A program made the position numbers and the translations under genes. 46,740 bases of DNA, taken from assembly GCF_001641695.1 (NCBI RefSeq), contig NZ_LSEF01000090.1:393490-440229 (forward strand), in the 5' to 3' direction. The notes beneath the pieces were generated by a model, which was not told where the DNA came from, did not search any database, and saw nothing but the letters and a program-made list of their open reading frames with translations. Origin of the DNA: Bradyrhizobium neotropicale (lineage in GTDB: Bacteria > Pseudomonadota > Alphaproteobacteria > Rhizobiales > Xanthobacteraceae). Below, one piece after another: positions 15,398-24,024 of the stretch; position 1 is the first letter of the stretch; each line of letters opens with the position of its first letter.

Positions 15398-16231
15398 TCA
15401 GTGCGACAGCAGCACGCAGCGGGCGGATTGCGTGACCAGATATTCGGTGACGCCGCCGAGGATCAGCTCGCTGAACCGCGAATGACCGTAGGCGCCCGCA
15501 ACAATCAGGCCGGCTCCGACATCGCCGGCCACGATTCCCAATTGATCGGCCGCGCTTTGGTTCCCGGTCGCTTCGCAGACGCGCGCCGTGGCAGTGACAC
15601 CGTGCCGGGCGAGCCAGGCGGTGACATCGGTGACGCGCGCCATCGCCGCCGAACGGTCGTCGTCGCCTTCAGGGATCTCGACGACGGCGACATCCCTGGC
15701 CTTGCGCAGCATCGGCAGCGCGTCGGCGACGGCCCGCCGGGCTTCCGGCGTGTCCTTCCACGCCACGAGCACGCTGCGCAGGTCGAGCCAGTCGACCTTG
15801 TCGGGCACGACCAGAAGCGGACGGCCGGCCTGCAGCACGAGGTCCCTGGGGCTCGCGAGCGAGAAGGCGTCGGAAAAGGCCGGGCTCTGCCCGCCGCTGA
15901 CGATGATGTCGGCGCAACGCGCCTGCGCCAGGACAAAGCGTGCCGGAAAATCCATGGCGCTGCGCCACTCCACATGACCACCGCGGTTTCTGACCGCGGC
16001 GCGGAATTGCGCTTCGAGCTTGGTCAGGCGCCGCTCGACCGACGCGCGGCCTTGATCGATCACGCCCTGGGCCGCGGCGCCATCGGTGAAGTAGAGGGGC
16101 GGAAGAAACTGCGCCGCCGCGACGCCGACGATCGCCGCCTCGAATCGTTCGGCGATCTCGCCGGCGACCTGAAGACGCGCGTCGTTGGGCTGATCGAGCG
16201 CCAGGCTGACCATCACGGTCGCGTATGTCAT
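15398..16231 (-). CDS. Universal stress protein, tandem Usp domains
   Basis: A 277-residue protein with two Usp-fold halves. The first half (MTYATVMVSLALDQPNDARL ...) looks degenerate. The second ends with the ATP-binding motif G-x2-G-x9-G (GAYGHSRFSELILGGVTEYL), so it probably binds ATP. ATG 16231 has GGAG upstream and gives the normal Usp first strand; a 24-residue in-frame extension to 16303 is unlikely. Tandem Usp proteins are commonly induced with low oxygen. It is cotranscribed with the CBS gene and divergent from fixL. An imperfect FixK-like site (16290-16303) lies 65 nt upstream of its start. Confidence 0.88.
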   Translation of the reverse strand: MTYATVMVSLALDQPNDARLQVAGEIAERFEAAIVGVAAAQFLPPLYFTDGAAAQGVIDQGRASVERRLTKLEAQFRAAVRNRGGHVEWRSAMDFPARFVLAQARCADIIVSGGQSPAFSDAFSLASPRDLVLQAGRPLLVVPDKVDWLDLRSVLVAWKDTPEARRAVADALPMLRKARDVAVVEIPEGDDDRSAAMARVTDVTAWLARHGVTATARVCEATGNQSAADQLGIVAGDVGAGLIVAGAYGHSRFSELILGGVTEYLVTQSARCVLLSH

Positions 16232-16289
16232 CAGGAATCTCCAGGGCACTGAGCTTCCGGAGAGTTTAGGCCTCCGCACAGTCGGCAGG

Positions 16290-16303
16290 ATGAGATAGAT
16301 CAA
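16290..16303 (-). promoter_or_regulatory. Possible weak FixK box ahead of the Usp-CBS genes
   Basis: On the minus strand this reads TTGATCTATCTCAT. The first half-site is perfect (TTGA) and the second (TCAT) has three of four bases of TCAA. It sits about 65 nt upstream of the Usp ATG, the same distance as the real boxes ahead of fixN and fixG, which is the main reason for listing it. Confidence 0.4.
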
Positions 16304-16437
16304 ACTGCCATGCGTCGCGCGGCAGGAAATCCTCCAATAGAATCAGACCTCCGAACTTGCCTCCGGCGCGGCCTTGGGCGAAATTGCCGCGAGGTGGCGC
16401 CATCCGGGCCGGCCACCGCAAGGATTGGAGCAGTTGC

Positions 16438-17955
16438 TTGTCGCCGACCCGCGTAACGCATCCGCAAGCCGACGATCGCGGCGAGCACTTCCGGGTCCGG
16501 ATCGAGGGGTTCGGCGTCGGCACCTGGGATCTCGATCTCAGGACACGCGATCTGGAGTGGTCGGACACCGCCAGAGCGCTGCTCGGCATCGCGCGGGATC
16601 AGACGGCGAGCTTTGAGCTGTTCATGTCGCGCCTCGCGCCCGACGACCGTGAGCGTGTCGAGAGCGCGATCAAGCGCGTGTCCGAACAGGGCGGCGGCCT
16701 GGACGTATCGTTCAGGCTCGCCCATGCCTCCGACCGCGGACACTGGATCCGCGCCAGGGCAGGTCTCATTCGCGATGACGCCGGCGTGGCGCGCCATCTC
16801 AGCGGTATCCTGCTCGACATCGACGAGGAGAAGCAGGTCGAGGAGGCCTTGCGCACGCGCGAGACCCACCTCCGCTCGATCCTCGAGACCATTCCCGATG
16901 CCATGATCGTCATCGACGGCCACGGCATCATCCAGCTGTTCAGCACCGCCGCCGAGCGCCTGTTCGGCTGGTCCGGGCACGAGGCAATCGGCCAGAACGT
17001 CAGCATCCTGATGCCGGAGCCGGACCGGACCCGCCACGACAGCTACATCGCGCGCTACCGCACCACGCACGATCCGCACATCATCGGCATCGGCCGGATC
17101 GTGACCGGCAAGCGCCGTGACGGCACCACCTTCCCGATGCACCTGTCGATCGGCGAGATGCAATCCGGCGGCGAGCCCTATTTCACCGGCTTCGTCCGCG
17201 ATCTCACCGAGCATCAGCAGACCCAGGCGCGGCTCCAGGAGCTGCAATCCGAGCTGGTCCACGTCTCGCGGCTGACCGCCATGGGCGAGATGGCGTCCGC
17301 GCTCGCGCACGAGCTCAACCAGCCGCTGGCCGCGATCAGCAACTACATGAAGGGCTCGCGGCGGCTGCTTGCTGGCAGCAGCGATCCGAACACGCCGAAA
17401 ATCGAGAGCGCGCTGGACCGCGCCGCCGAGCAGGCGCTGCGCGCCGGCCAGATCATCCGGCGGCTGCGCGACTTCGTCTCCCGCGGCGAGTCCGAGAAGC
17501 GGGTCGAGAGCCTGTCCAAGCTGATCGAGGAGGCCGGCGCGCTCGGTCTCGCCGGCGCGCGGGAGCAGAACGTGCAGCTCCGCTTCACGCTCGATCCGGA
17601 CGCCGATCTCGTGCTCGCCGACCGCGTCCAGATCCAGCAGGTGCTGGTCAATCTGTTCCGGAACGCGCTGGAGGCGATGGCCCAATCGCCGCGCCGCGAG
17701 CTGGTCGTCATCAACAACCGCATCGCCGACGACATGATCGAGGTTGAGGTGTCCGACACCGGCTCCGGCTTCCAGGATGACGTCGTTCCAAACCTCTTTC
17801 AGACCTTCTTCACGACCAAAGAGACCGGCATGGGCGTGGGACTGTCGATCAGCCGCTCGATCATCGAGGCTCACGGCGGCCGCATGTGGGCCGAGAGCAA
17901 TGCATCGGGCGGCGCGACGTTCCGCTTCACCTTGCCGGCAGCCGATGAGACCTGA
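16438..17955 (+). CDS. fixL: FixL oxygen-sensing histidine kinase
   Basis: A haem-PAS sensor kinase that autophosphorylates when O2 leaves its haem and passes the phosphate to FixJ. Order: an N-terminal PAS-like domain (about 15-130), the haem PAS domain (about 140-260), then HisKA and HATPase_c. No membrane helix is present, so it is soluble as in Bradyrhizobium. TTG 16438 is preferred as the start because GGAG lies 7 nt upstream, it gives 505 residues, and it puts the haem ligand at His200, the distal residues at Arg206, His214 and Arg220, and the phosphorylated histidine at His291 (SALAHELNQPLAAI), the published B. japonicum numbers. ATG 16357 would add 27 unmatched residues. fixJ follows after 3 nt. 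Confidence 0.96.
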   Translation: MSPTRVTHPQADDRGEHFRVRIEGFGVGTWDLDLRTRDLEWSDTARALLGIARDQTASFELFMSRLAPDDRERVESAIKRVSEQGGGLDVSFRLAHASDRGHWIRARAGLIRDDAGVARHLSGILLDIDEEKQVEEALRTRETHLRSILETIPDAMIVIDGHGIIQLFSTAAERLFGWSGHEAIGQNVSILMPEPDRTRHDSYIARYRTTHDPHIIGIGRIVTGKRRDGTTFPMHLSIGEMQSGGEPYFTGFVRDLTEHQQTQARLQELQSELVHVSRLTAMGEMASALAHELNQPLAAISNYMKGSRRLLAGSSDPNTPKIESALDRAAEQALRAGQIIRRLRDFVSRGESEKRVESLSKLIEEAGALGLAGAREQNVQLRFTLDPDADLVLADRVQIQQVLVNLFRNALEAMAQSPRRELVVINNRIADDMIEVEVSDTGSGFQDDVVPNLFQTFFTTKETGMGVGLSISRSIIEAHGGRMWAESNASGGATFRFTLPAADET

Positions 17956-17958
17956 TCC

Positions 17959-18576
17959 ATGACGACCAAGGGAATTGTCTACGTTATCGACGACGACGAG
18001 GCGATGCGGGACTCGCTGAACTTCCTGCTGGATTCCTCCGGCTTCAGCGTCACGCTGTTCGACAGCGCGCAAGTCTTCCTCGATGCCCTGCCCGGCCTCG
18101 CTTTCGGCTGTGTCGTCTCCGACGTGCGCATGCCCGGGCTCGACGGCATCGAGCTGTTGAAGCGGATGAAGGCGCAGCAATGCGCGTTTCCGATCCTGAT
18201 CATGACCGGTCACGGAGACGTGCCGCTCGCGGTCGAGGCTATGAAGCTGGGGGCTGTCGACTTCCTGGAGAAGCCGTTCGAGGACGACCGCCTGACCACC
18301 ATGATCGAATCGGCGATCCGCCGGGCGGAGCCGACCGCCAAGAACGAGGCGATCGTGCACGACATCGCCGCCCGCGTCGCTTCTTTGAGCCCGCGCGAGC
18401 GCCAGGTCATGGAAGGGCTGATCGCGGGCCTCTCCAACAAGCTGATCGCCCGCGAATACGACATCAGCCCGCGCACGATCGAGGTGTACCGGGCCAATGT
18501 GATGACCAAGATGCAGGCCAACAGCCTCTCGGAGCTGGTGCGGCTCGCGATGCGCGCCGGCCTGATCAAGGATTGA
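17959..18576 (+). CDS. fixJ: FixJ response regulator
   Basis: A 205-residue two-domain activator: an N-terminal receiver (acidic pocket DDD 11-13, phospho-acceptor Asp55 in SDVRMPG, conserved Lys in FLEKPF) and a C-terminal LuxR/NarL-type helix-turn-helix (SPRERQVMEGLIAGLSNKLIA ... SPRTIEVYRANVM). Phosphorylated by FixL at low O2, FixJ switches on fixK2. The start lies 3 nt after the fixL stop, which implies coupled translation of kinase and regulator at a fixed ratio. Confidence 0.97.
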   Translation: MTTKGIVYVIDDDEAMRDSLNFLLDSSGFSVTLFDSAQVFLDALPGLAFGCVVSDVRMPGLDGIELLKRMKAQQCAFPILIMTGHGDVPLAVEAMKLGAVDFLEKPFEDDRLTTMIESAIRRAEPTAKNEAIVHDIAARVASLSPRERQVMEGLIAGLSNKLIAREYDISPRTIEVYRANVMTKMQANSLSELVRLAMRAGLIKD

Positions 18577-18619
18577 GGCAGGTCAAAACGACGTCTTCCG
18601 TCTGTGCTAGCCAAGCGGC

Positions 18620-19033
18620 ATGATCGAGATCGGCTCATCTGAGCGGCTCTCGTCCACCGCAAAGCCTACCATCATTGTGGTCGACGACGATGCCGCCGTC
18701 CTGGGATCCCTGCGGTTTCTGCTGGAAACCGACGGCTTTGCCGTGCGGACCTTCCGGAACGGCACCGCGCTGCTCAATGCCGCCGGCACGTCGGGCGCCG
18801 ACTGCTACGTGATCGACTACAAGATGCCCGACATCAACGGCATCGAGCTCGCCGGACGCCTGCGCCGGTCGGATAGTGAGACGCCCGTGATCCTGATCAC
18901 CGGCTATCCGGACGAGAACATCTCGGCGCGGGCCGCGGCCGCCGGGGTGAAAGACGTGGTTTTGAAGCCGCTTCTCGATGAAAATCTGGTCAAACACATC
19001 CGCCGGGCCATCCAGGACAGGCGCGGAAACTGA
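18620..19033 (+). CDS. Receiver-only response regulator
   Basis: A 137-residue single receiver domain. The acidic pocket VVDDDAA is at about 20-26, the acceptor is Asp66 in YVIDYKMPDINGIEL, the switch Thr is in ILITGYP, and the conserved Lys is in VVLKPL. No output domain follows: the protein ends about 20 residues after the receiver, in HIRRAIQDRRGN. It lies 43 nt after fixJ and just before fixK2, in the same direction, so it is probably part of the fixLJ operon or the FixJ regulon. A plausible role is a phosphate sink or connector for FixL, or an output partner by protein contact. That is inference; the sequence shows only a complete receiver. Confidence 0.9.
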   Translation: MIEIGSSERLSSTAKPTIIVVDDDAAVLGSLRFLLETDGFAVRTFRNGTALLNAAGTSGADCYVIDYKMPDINGIELAGRLRRSDSETPVILITGYPDENISARAAAAGVKDVVLKPLLDENLVKHIRRAIQDRRGN

Positions 19034-19044
19034 CCTACGGGTTT

Positions 19045-19052
19045 CTACGTAG
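19045..19052 (+). promoter_or_regulatory. Possible FixJ-binding site ahead of fixK2
   Basis: CTACGTAG, a perfect 8-nt palindrome matching seven of eight positions of the GTAMGTAG FixJ consensus known from Sinorhizobium. It is 84 nt upstream of the fixK2 ATG, in the only untranslated stretch between the receiver gene and fixK2. Confidence 0.45.
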
Positions 19053-19135
19053 GTGAATGTCCCTAAGGTATCGCTCGAATTTTCCACTGCCCCGATACCG
19101 CGTAAGCATAAGCCATCACAACGGAGATGGCACAG

Positions 19136-19840
19136 ATGCTCACCCAGTCGCTCAACGCCCCGGCGATCAGCACCCAAATCACCCGCGGCAAGGTTGCGCC
19201 CGCCCCCCATCCCGTTTCCGACCAGTTCGGCGCCATCACCGGCCATGTCGGCCTTGTCGCCAGCGAATTCTCCTACCGCAAGGACGAGGAGATCTACGGC
19301 GAGGACGAGCCGGCCGAGTATGTCTACCAGGTCGTCTCCGGCGCGGTGCGCAGCTACAAGCTGCTCTCCGACGGCCGCCGCCAGATCGGCGCCTTCCATC
19401 TTCCCGGCGACGTGTTCGGTCTGGAGTCCGGCGCCACGCATCGGCTCGCCGCCGAGGCCATCATCGACACCACCGTGCGCCTGGTGAAGCGCGCCAGCCT
19501 CGAGAAGGCCGCCGGCACCGACGTCCAGGTCGCCCGCAAGCTCTGGGCCATGACAGCCTCCGAGCTGCGCCACGCCGAAGATCACATGCTGCTGCTCGGA
19601 CGCAAGACCGCGATGGAGCGCGTCGCGACCTTCCTGCTCGAGATGGACCGCCGCCTCGCCGTCGCCGGCATGATGGCGCTGCCGATGTGCCGCCGCGACA
19701 TCGGCGACTATCTCGGCCTCACGCTCGAGACCGTGTCGCGCGCGCTGTCGCAGCTTCACGCCCAGGGCATCCTCGGTTTCTCCGGCGCCCGCCAGATCGT
19801 GCTGCGCAACCGCCAGCGCCTGCACAATCTCGACGCCTGA
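19136..19840 (+). CDS. fixK2: FixK2, CRP/FNR-family activator of microaerobic genes
   Basis: A 234-residue CRP/FNR-type activator: an effector-like beta-barrel (about 35-150), a dimerisation helix, and a C-terminal helix-turn-helix (RRDIGDYLGLTLETVSRALSQL). It lacks the N-terminal Fe-S cysteines of FNR. The only cysteine near the DNA-binding helix is Cys185 in LPMCRRDI, equivalent to the redox-sensitive Cys183 of B. diazoefficiens FixK2. ATG 19136 was chosen over ATG 19127 because the GGAG site (19123-19126) abuts the earlier one but is 9 nt from this one. It is expected to bind the boxes ahead of fixN and fixG. Confidence 0.94.
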   Translation: MLTQSLNAPAISTQITRGKVAPAPHPVSDQFGAITGHVGLVASEFSYRKDEEIYGEDEPAEYVYQVVSGAVRSYKLLSDGRRQIGAFHLPGDVFGLESGATHRLAAEAIIDTTVRLVKRASLEKAAGTDVQVARKLWAMTASELRHAEDHMLLLGRKTAMERVATFLLEMDRRLAVAGMMALPMCRRDIGDYLGLTLETVSRALSQLHAQGILGFSGARQIVLRNRQRLHNLDA

Positions 19841-19859
19841 TCTCTTGCTCCCCCACTAT

Positions 19860-19895
19860 ACGGCCGGTCGAACGCGTTTCGGCCGGCCGTTTTTT
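19860..19895 (+). terminator. Rho-independent terminator of fixK2
   Basis: A 13-bp stem (19860-19872 with 19878-19890, one G-T pair) around a 5-nt loop, followed directly by a run of six T and a further T-rich stretch. It begins 20 nt after the fixK2 stop codon. The opposite strand lacks a T-run, so it would act poorly for the convergent MFS gene. Confidence 0.9.
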
Positions 19896-19905
19896 CTTGT
19901 CGCGA

Positions 19906-21198
19906 TCACACCGCGCTGCGCCGGGTCTCCGGCATTATCAGCAGAATCAGCACGAAGCCTGTCGCAGCAACGCTGGAAAGTCCGATGAAGGCGGTGGCAT
20001 TGCCGAACTTGTCGCTGATAAAGCCGCCGAGGGCCGTGCTCAACGACGCGCCGATCCCGGTCGCGGTGCCGACGATGCCCTGCGCGAAATTGAAATGGCC
20101 GCTGCCGAACGCGACGTCGGCGACGATCAGCGGAATCATCACCGCGAACACCGCCGCGGTGACGCCGTCGAACACCTGCACCAGCACGACCAGATAGGGA
20201 TCGCGCACGGTTGCGAACAACAGCCCGCGAATCGTCAGCGCGCCGAATCCGATCAGGAGCAGCGGCCGCCGGCCCCAGACCTGGGCCTTGCGGCCGACCG
20301 AGGGCGACAATAGCGCCACGATCGCCTGCGGCACGATGATGCAGGCGGCGACGAGGATCGTCGCCCACTGACTCGATCTCGCCGTCACCGCGCTCGCCAT
20401 CAGCGGCAGCATCGCGGCGTTGGCGAGCTGCAACAGCGTGACGCTGAGCGCGAACACCAGGAGCGGCCGTTGCCGCACCAGATGCCACACATTGGTGTCG
20501 CCGCGGTCGGCCGCCTCGCGCGGCATCTCGCCGTGACAGCGCGCGATGTCGACCTCCTCCTCGCGGATGCGCGACAGCGCGATCAGGGTCGGGATTGCGA
20601 GCAGGAAGGTGACCAGGAACACCGAGCGGCTCGACAGCAGATAGCCGGCGGTGCCCATCACCGCGGCGGCGACGCCATTGCCGAGGGATGCGAAACGGGC
20701 GTTGCGGCCGAGCCGCTCACCGATGGCGAGCGGGCCGACCAGGCCGAGGCTGATCGCCGCGATCGCCGGCCCCAGCACACAGCTCGCCGCGGCGTGCAGC
20801 GTTGCAGCCGTCACCACCACCGGAAAGATCGGCATCGCCGCATAGGCCAGCGCGCAGAAGCCGATCGTCGTGATCGCAAGCGCTGCGACCAGCCGCTCGG
20901 ATTTGGCGGCATCGATGATCGCGCCGCCCGGCATCTGCCCGATCAGCCCGACAATGCCGCCGATCGACAGCACGAGGCCGATCTCGACCTGGGTCCATTT
21001 CTGCGTCGTCAGGTAGACCGCGATGAAGGGACCGAACCCGGTCTGCACGTCGGCAAGGAAGAAGATGAACCAGTCGAGGCCGCGCAGGCTCTGGCGCGAC
21101 GGCGCTGGAATAGCGGCCGGCACCAGGGCGGCGCCGACTCGTCCGACGCGGCGTTCGCGATCATCGTCTGCTTCGTTCGGCTTCCTCGACAAGAGCAC
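19906..21198 (-). CDS. MFS transporter
   Basis: A 430-residue membrane protein with about 12 helices (TM1 WFIFFLADVQTGFGPFIAVYL) and an MFS signature-like loop after TM2 (GQMPGGAIIDAAKSERLVA). It resembles the LacY/'MFS_1-like' efflux proteins seen in rhizobia; the substrate is unknown. The annotated start is GTG 21198, and no ATG lies before TM1, so the true N-terminus is uncertain by up to ~40 residues. It starts 23 nt after the PRC-barrel gene stop and is probably the last gene of a four-gene operon beginning at 25788. Confidence 0.85.
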   Translation of the reverse strand: MLLSRKPNEADDDRERRVGRVGAALVPAAIPAPSRQSLRGLDWFIFFLADVQTGFGPFIAVYLTTQKWTQVEIGLVLSIGGIVGLIGQMPGGAIIDAAKSERLVAALAITTIGFCALAYAAMPIFPVVVTAATLHAAASCVLGPAIAAISLGLVGPLAIGERLGRNARFASLGNGVAAAVMGTAGYLLSSRSVFLVTFLLAIPTLIALSRIREEEVDIARCHGEMPREAADRGDTNVWHLVRQRPLLVFALSVTLLQLANAAMLPLMASAVTARSSQWATILVAACIIVPQAIVALLSPSVGRKAQVWGRRPLLLIGFGALTIRGLLFATVRDPYLVVLVQVFDGVTAAVFAVMIPLIVADVAFGSGHFNFAQGIVGTATGIGASLSTALGGFISDKFGNATAFIGLSSVAATGFVLILLIMPETRRSAV

Positions 21199-21221
21199 CA
21201 GTGGTCAGCCCTCCCCGCACC

Positions 21222-21740
21222 TCACGGAATGGTTTGCAGCGGTTGCAGGCTGCCGGACGCGCCGAGCACGACGATCGGCGTGTCCTCCTTGTATTCCGGC
21301 GCGGCTGCGACCTGCGCCTTGGTCAGCTCCAGCGTGATGCTGCCCTTCTTGTTGACGATCTTGCCGAAACGCAGCGCGTTCCAGTCCACCACGATCTTGC
21401 GGCTGCCGACGCCGAGGAAGCCGCCGAAATCGATCACGGCGGCGCGGACATGGCCGTCGCGATCGACCACGACGTCGACGATACGGCCCATGTCCTCGTC
21501 CGCCGCGCTGCGGACGTCGCGGCCGAGCACGCCATGGGCGTCGCTCGCGCCGATGATCGTCACCGACGGCGGCGGCGCGGCGTCCTTCGGCGTAACGGGG
21601 ACCGCCGAGGCCGGCGGCGCTGGCGGCGTCATCGGCTCAGTCTGGACCGCAGCAGGCTCCTGCTCCGCGGCACGCGAAGTGGCCACCGCCGAGCCCACAA
21701 CGATCGTCACACACAGGATCAATCGTCCGACGGCACACAT
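21222..21740 (-). CDS. Exported PRC-barrel domain protein
   Basis: A 172-residue protein with an N-terminal signal peptide (MCAVGRLILCVTIVVGSAVA, cleavage near SRAAEQ). A Pro/Ala-rich linker (about 30-58) follows, then one PRC-barrel beta domain (GVLGRDVRSAADEDMGRIVDVVVD ... AAVIDFGGFLGVGSRKIVV). PRC-barrels of this exported kind are common in rhizobia and often belong to the general stress response; they may bind other proteins or the envelope. It lies 23 nt downstream of the glucosidase gene and 23 nt upstream of the MFS gene. Confidence 0.85.
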   Translation of the reverse strand: MCAVGRLILCVTIVVGSAVATSRAAEQEPAAVQTEPMTPPAPPASAVPVTPKDAAPPPSVTIIGASDAHGVLGRDVRSAADEDMGRIVDVVVDRDGHVRAAVIDFGGFLGVGSRKIVVDWNALRFGKIVNKKGSITLELTKAQVAAAPEYKEDTPIVVLGASGSLQPLQTIP

Positions 21741-21763
21741 AACAACCTCCTTGCGGCGCGCCC

Positions 21764-23968
21764 TCAGCGCGCCAGCACGATCGACACCTGAATCTGCCCG
21801 CGCGTGCGCAGCACCTCCAGCGCAACGTCGTCGCCATGGCGGCTGACGCGCAAGTCGACGCTGGAATCGCCGAGCCGCAGATCGTGCAGGATCACTTCGT
21901 TCAAAAATGCCGGCAGATGCGGATTGAGCAGCCGGATCTCACGGCGGGCGACGTCGAATTCGATGCCAAGCGCCGCCTCAAGCAGCGTGAACGGCGTCGC
22001 ACTCGCCCAGGCCTGCGGCGCGCAGGCGACCGGATACAGCGTCGGGCCGCGCCGCTTCTCGCGCCGGAAGCCGCAGAACAGCTCCGGCAGCCGGCGCAGG
22101 TCCATATAGGTCGCGGCCTCGAACAGCCCCTTGAAGACATGCGCCACCGAATGCTTGAGCCCGTACTGCGCGAGCCCGAGCGCGATCAGCGCATTGTCAT
22201 GCGGCCAGACCGAGCCGTCATGATAGGACATCGGATTGTAGCGCACCTCGCCGCGCGCGACCGTGCGGATACCCCAGCCGGAGAAGAAATGCGGCTGCAT
22301 CAGGTCAGCGGCGACCCGCCGGGCGCGGTCCTCACGGATCATGCCGCTGAACAGGAGCTGCCCGGCATTGGAGGTCCGCACCTTGCACGGACGCTTCTTG
22401 CCGTCGAGCGCGAGCGCATAGGTGCCGAGCTCCTCGCACCAGAACGCGCTCTCGAACTGCTCGGCCAGCGCATTGGCTTCCTTCTCGAGCTGCCGCACGC
22501 GCTCCGGCTTGCCGAGCCGCAGCGCGCAGCGCGCAGCGAGCTGCTTTGCAGCGTAGACATAGCCCTGCACCTCGGCCAAGGCGATGTTGCCTTCCGCGAG
22601 CTGGCCGTCGGCATGGAAGATCGCGTCGTAGGAATCCTTCCAGCCCTGGTTGGCGAGTCCCTTTTCGGTGGCGCGCTGGTATTCGACAAAACCGTCCTGA
22701 TCGGGATCGCCGGGACCATCGATCCAGGCCAGCGCCGCCTCGATCGCGGGCCATAGCTCGATCAATGTCTCCTCATCGCCGGTGCGCTCGAAATAGCGCC
22801 CGGCCAGCAGGACGAACAACGCGGTCGAGTCCACGCTGCCGTAATATTGCGCGAACGGCACCTCGCGCAGCGCGGCCATCTCGCCGCCGCGCATCTCGTG
22901 CAGGATCTTTCCAGGTGCAGCGTCGGCCAACGGGTCAACCGACTTCGCCTGGAAATGTGCAAGCCGTCGCAGCACGCCCTTCGCGACGCGCGGATCGACC
23001 CACAGCATCTGAAGCGCGGTGATCAGACCGTCACGGCCGAAGGTCGTCGAGTACCAGGGAATGCCGGCATAGGGATAGCGCCCCTGCGGCGTCTCCGTCA
23101 TCAGCATGTTGAGGTCGGCCATGGCCTGGCACAGCACCTCGTTGAAGATATTGTTGGAGGTCTCGATGCTGGCCGCGCCCACCGTCGATTGGCGCATCTC
23201 GCGGCGATGGGCAAGCAGGCCCCTGAAGAAGCGCGCCGGCTTCTGCGCTCTCGGCCGGTTGCAGGACACGGCAACGAACAGCGATTTTGCCTCATGTGGA
23301 TCCAGCTCGAGCTGCCAGGTGGCGGCATTCACCGACAGCCGTGTCGGACGCGGATCGAAATGAAGGCCGGTGGTGCGCTCGGCGTCATCGAGGCCGCGAT
23401 ATTCGAACAGAACGTCGGTGGGCCCGAGCAGCCGGCTGGAGCCGGTCCCGCGGCGCGCGCGCCGCTCGCCGCGGACCTCGAACAGGTCGGCGAAATCATT
23501 GTCGAACAGAAGCGTCAGCTCGAAGCTGGCGCGCTGCTCGCCGTGGTTCTGCACACCGACGCGCTGATAGGCTGCGCCGCGCCACAGAAAGATCGTGCGC
23601 ACGATGTGCAGCAGGTCCTTTTGCAGCACAAGGTGTCCCTGCCGATAGATGTCGGGATTGGTGAGATCGACCGTCAGCCCGGAATTGTCGTCGCGCAGGT
23701 TCGAGCCCAGCAGCAGCGGCTGAAGATCGTCGAGCACGAGCTCGAGCCGGGCAAGATACCGCGTGTCGCAATGAAACAGACCATCGGGGCCGCCGGCGGA
23801 GGCCCCGATGTCACCGTGACTGTCGAGCACGATGAAGGTGTCGTCGTGCTTGAGCGAGCGCCGCGGCCGCGCCGCAGGCCCCGTCATCGGAATGTAGAAT
23901 GCCTGCTCGGCGACGGCCTCCACAGTCCGTGACACGGAGACGATATGGGTTACGGCTTCGGCTGCCAT
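21764..23968 (-). CDS. Amylo-alpha-1,6-glucosidase-like glycoside hydrolase
   Basis: A 734-residue protein of the glycogen-debranching type: an N-terminal beta-sandwich domain (about 40-240, with FIVLDSHGDIG and GLFHCDTRYLARLELVLD) and an (alpha/alpha)6 barrel with signatures GIPWYSTTFGRDGLITALQ, ATEKGLANQGWKDSYDAI and MSYHDGSVWPHDNALIA. The carboxylates in FGRDG and in NQGWKDS are the likely catalytic region. It probably hydrolyses alpha-glucosidic bonds in the cytoplasm; no signal peptide is seen. ATG 23968 with GGGAAG upstream was preferred over a TTG at 24001. It starts 56 nt after the ABC exporter gene. The neighbouring glycosyltransferase and glycogen synthase-like genes hint at a role in storage or stress glucan turnover. 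Confidence 0.85.
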   Translation of the reverse strand: MAAEAVTHIVSVSRTVEAVAEQAFYIPMTGPAARPRRSLKHDDTFIVLDSHGDIGASAGGPDGLFHCDTRYLARLELVLDDLQPLLLGSNLRDDNSGLTVDLTNPDIYRQGHLVLQKDLLHIVRTIFLWRGAAYQRVGVQNHGEQRASFELTLLFDNDFADLFEVRGERRARRGTGSSRLLGPTDVLFEYRGLDDAERTTGLHFDPRPTRLSVNAATWQLELDPHEAKSLFVAVSCNRPRAQKPARFFRGLLAHRREMRQSTVGAASIETSNNIFNEVLCQAMADLNMLMTETPQGRYPYAGIPWYSTTFGRDGLITALQMLWVDPRVAKGVLRRLAHFQAKSVDPLADAAPGKILHEMRGGEMAALREVPFAQYYGSVDSTALFVLLAGRYFERTGDEETLIELWPAIEAALAWIDGPGDPDQDGFVEYQRATEKGLANQGWKDSYDAIFHADGQLAEGNIALAEVQGYVYAAKQLAARCALRLGKPERVRQLEKEANALAEQFESAFWCEELGTYALALDGKKRPCKVRTSNAGQLLFSGMIREDRARRVAADLMQPHFFSGWGIRTVARGEVRYNPMSYHDGSVWPHDNALIALGLAQYGLKHSVAHVFKGLFEAATYMDLRRLPELFCGFRREKRRGPTLYPVACAPQAWASATPFTLLEAALGIEFDVARREIRLLNPHLPAFLNEVILHDLRLGDSSVDLRVSRHGDDVALEVLRTRGQIQVSIVLAR

Positions 23969-24024
23969 CAACTGCTTCCCTGCCTTATTTTCGAAACGCA
24001 ACCGGCTCGAACGCGGCTCTCGAT

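Noticed and set aside
16300..18360. A long minus-strand open frame opposite fixL and fixJ
   Set aside because: Mirror of conserved coding sequence, with low-complexity charged residues and no ribosome site.
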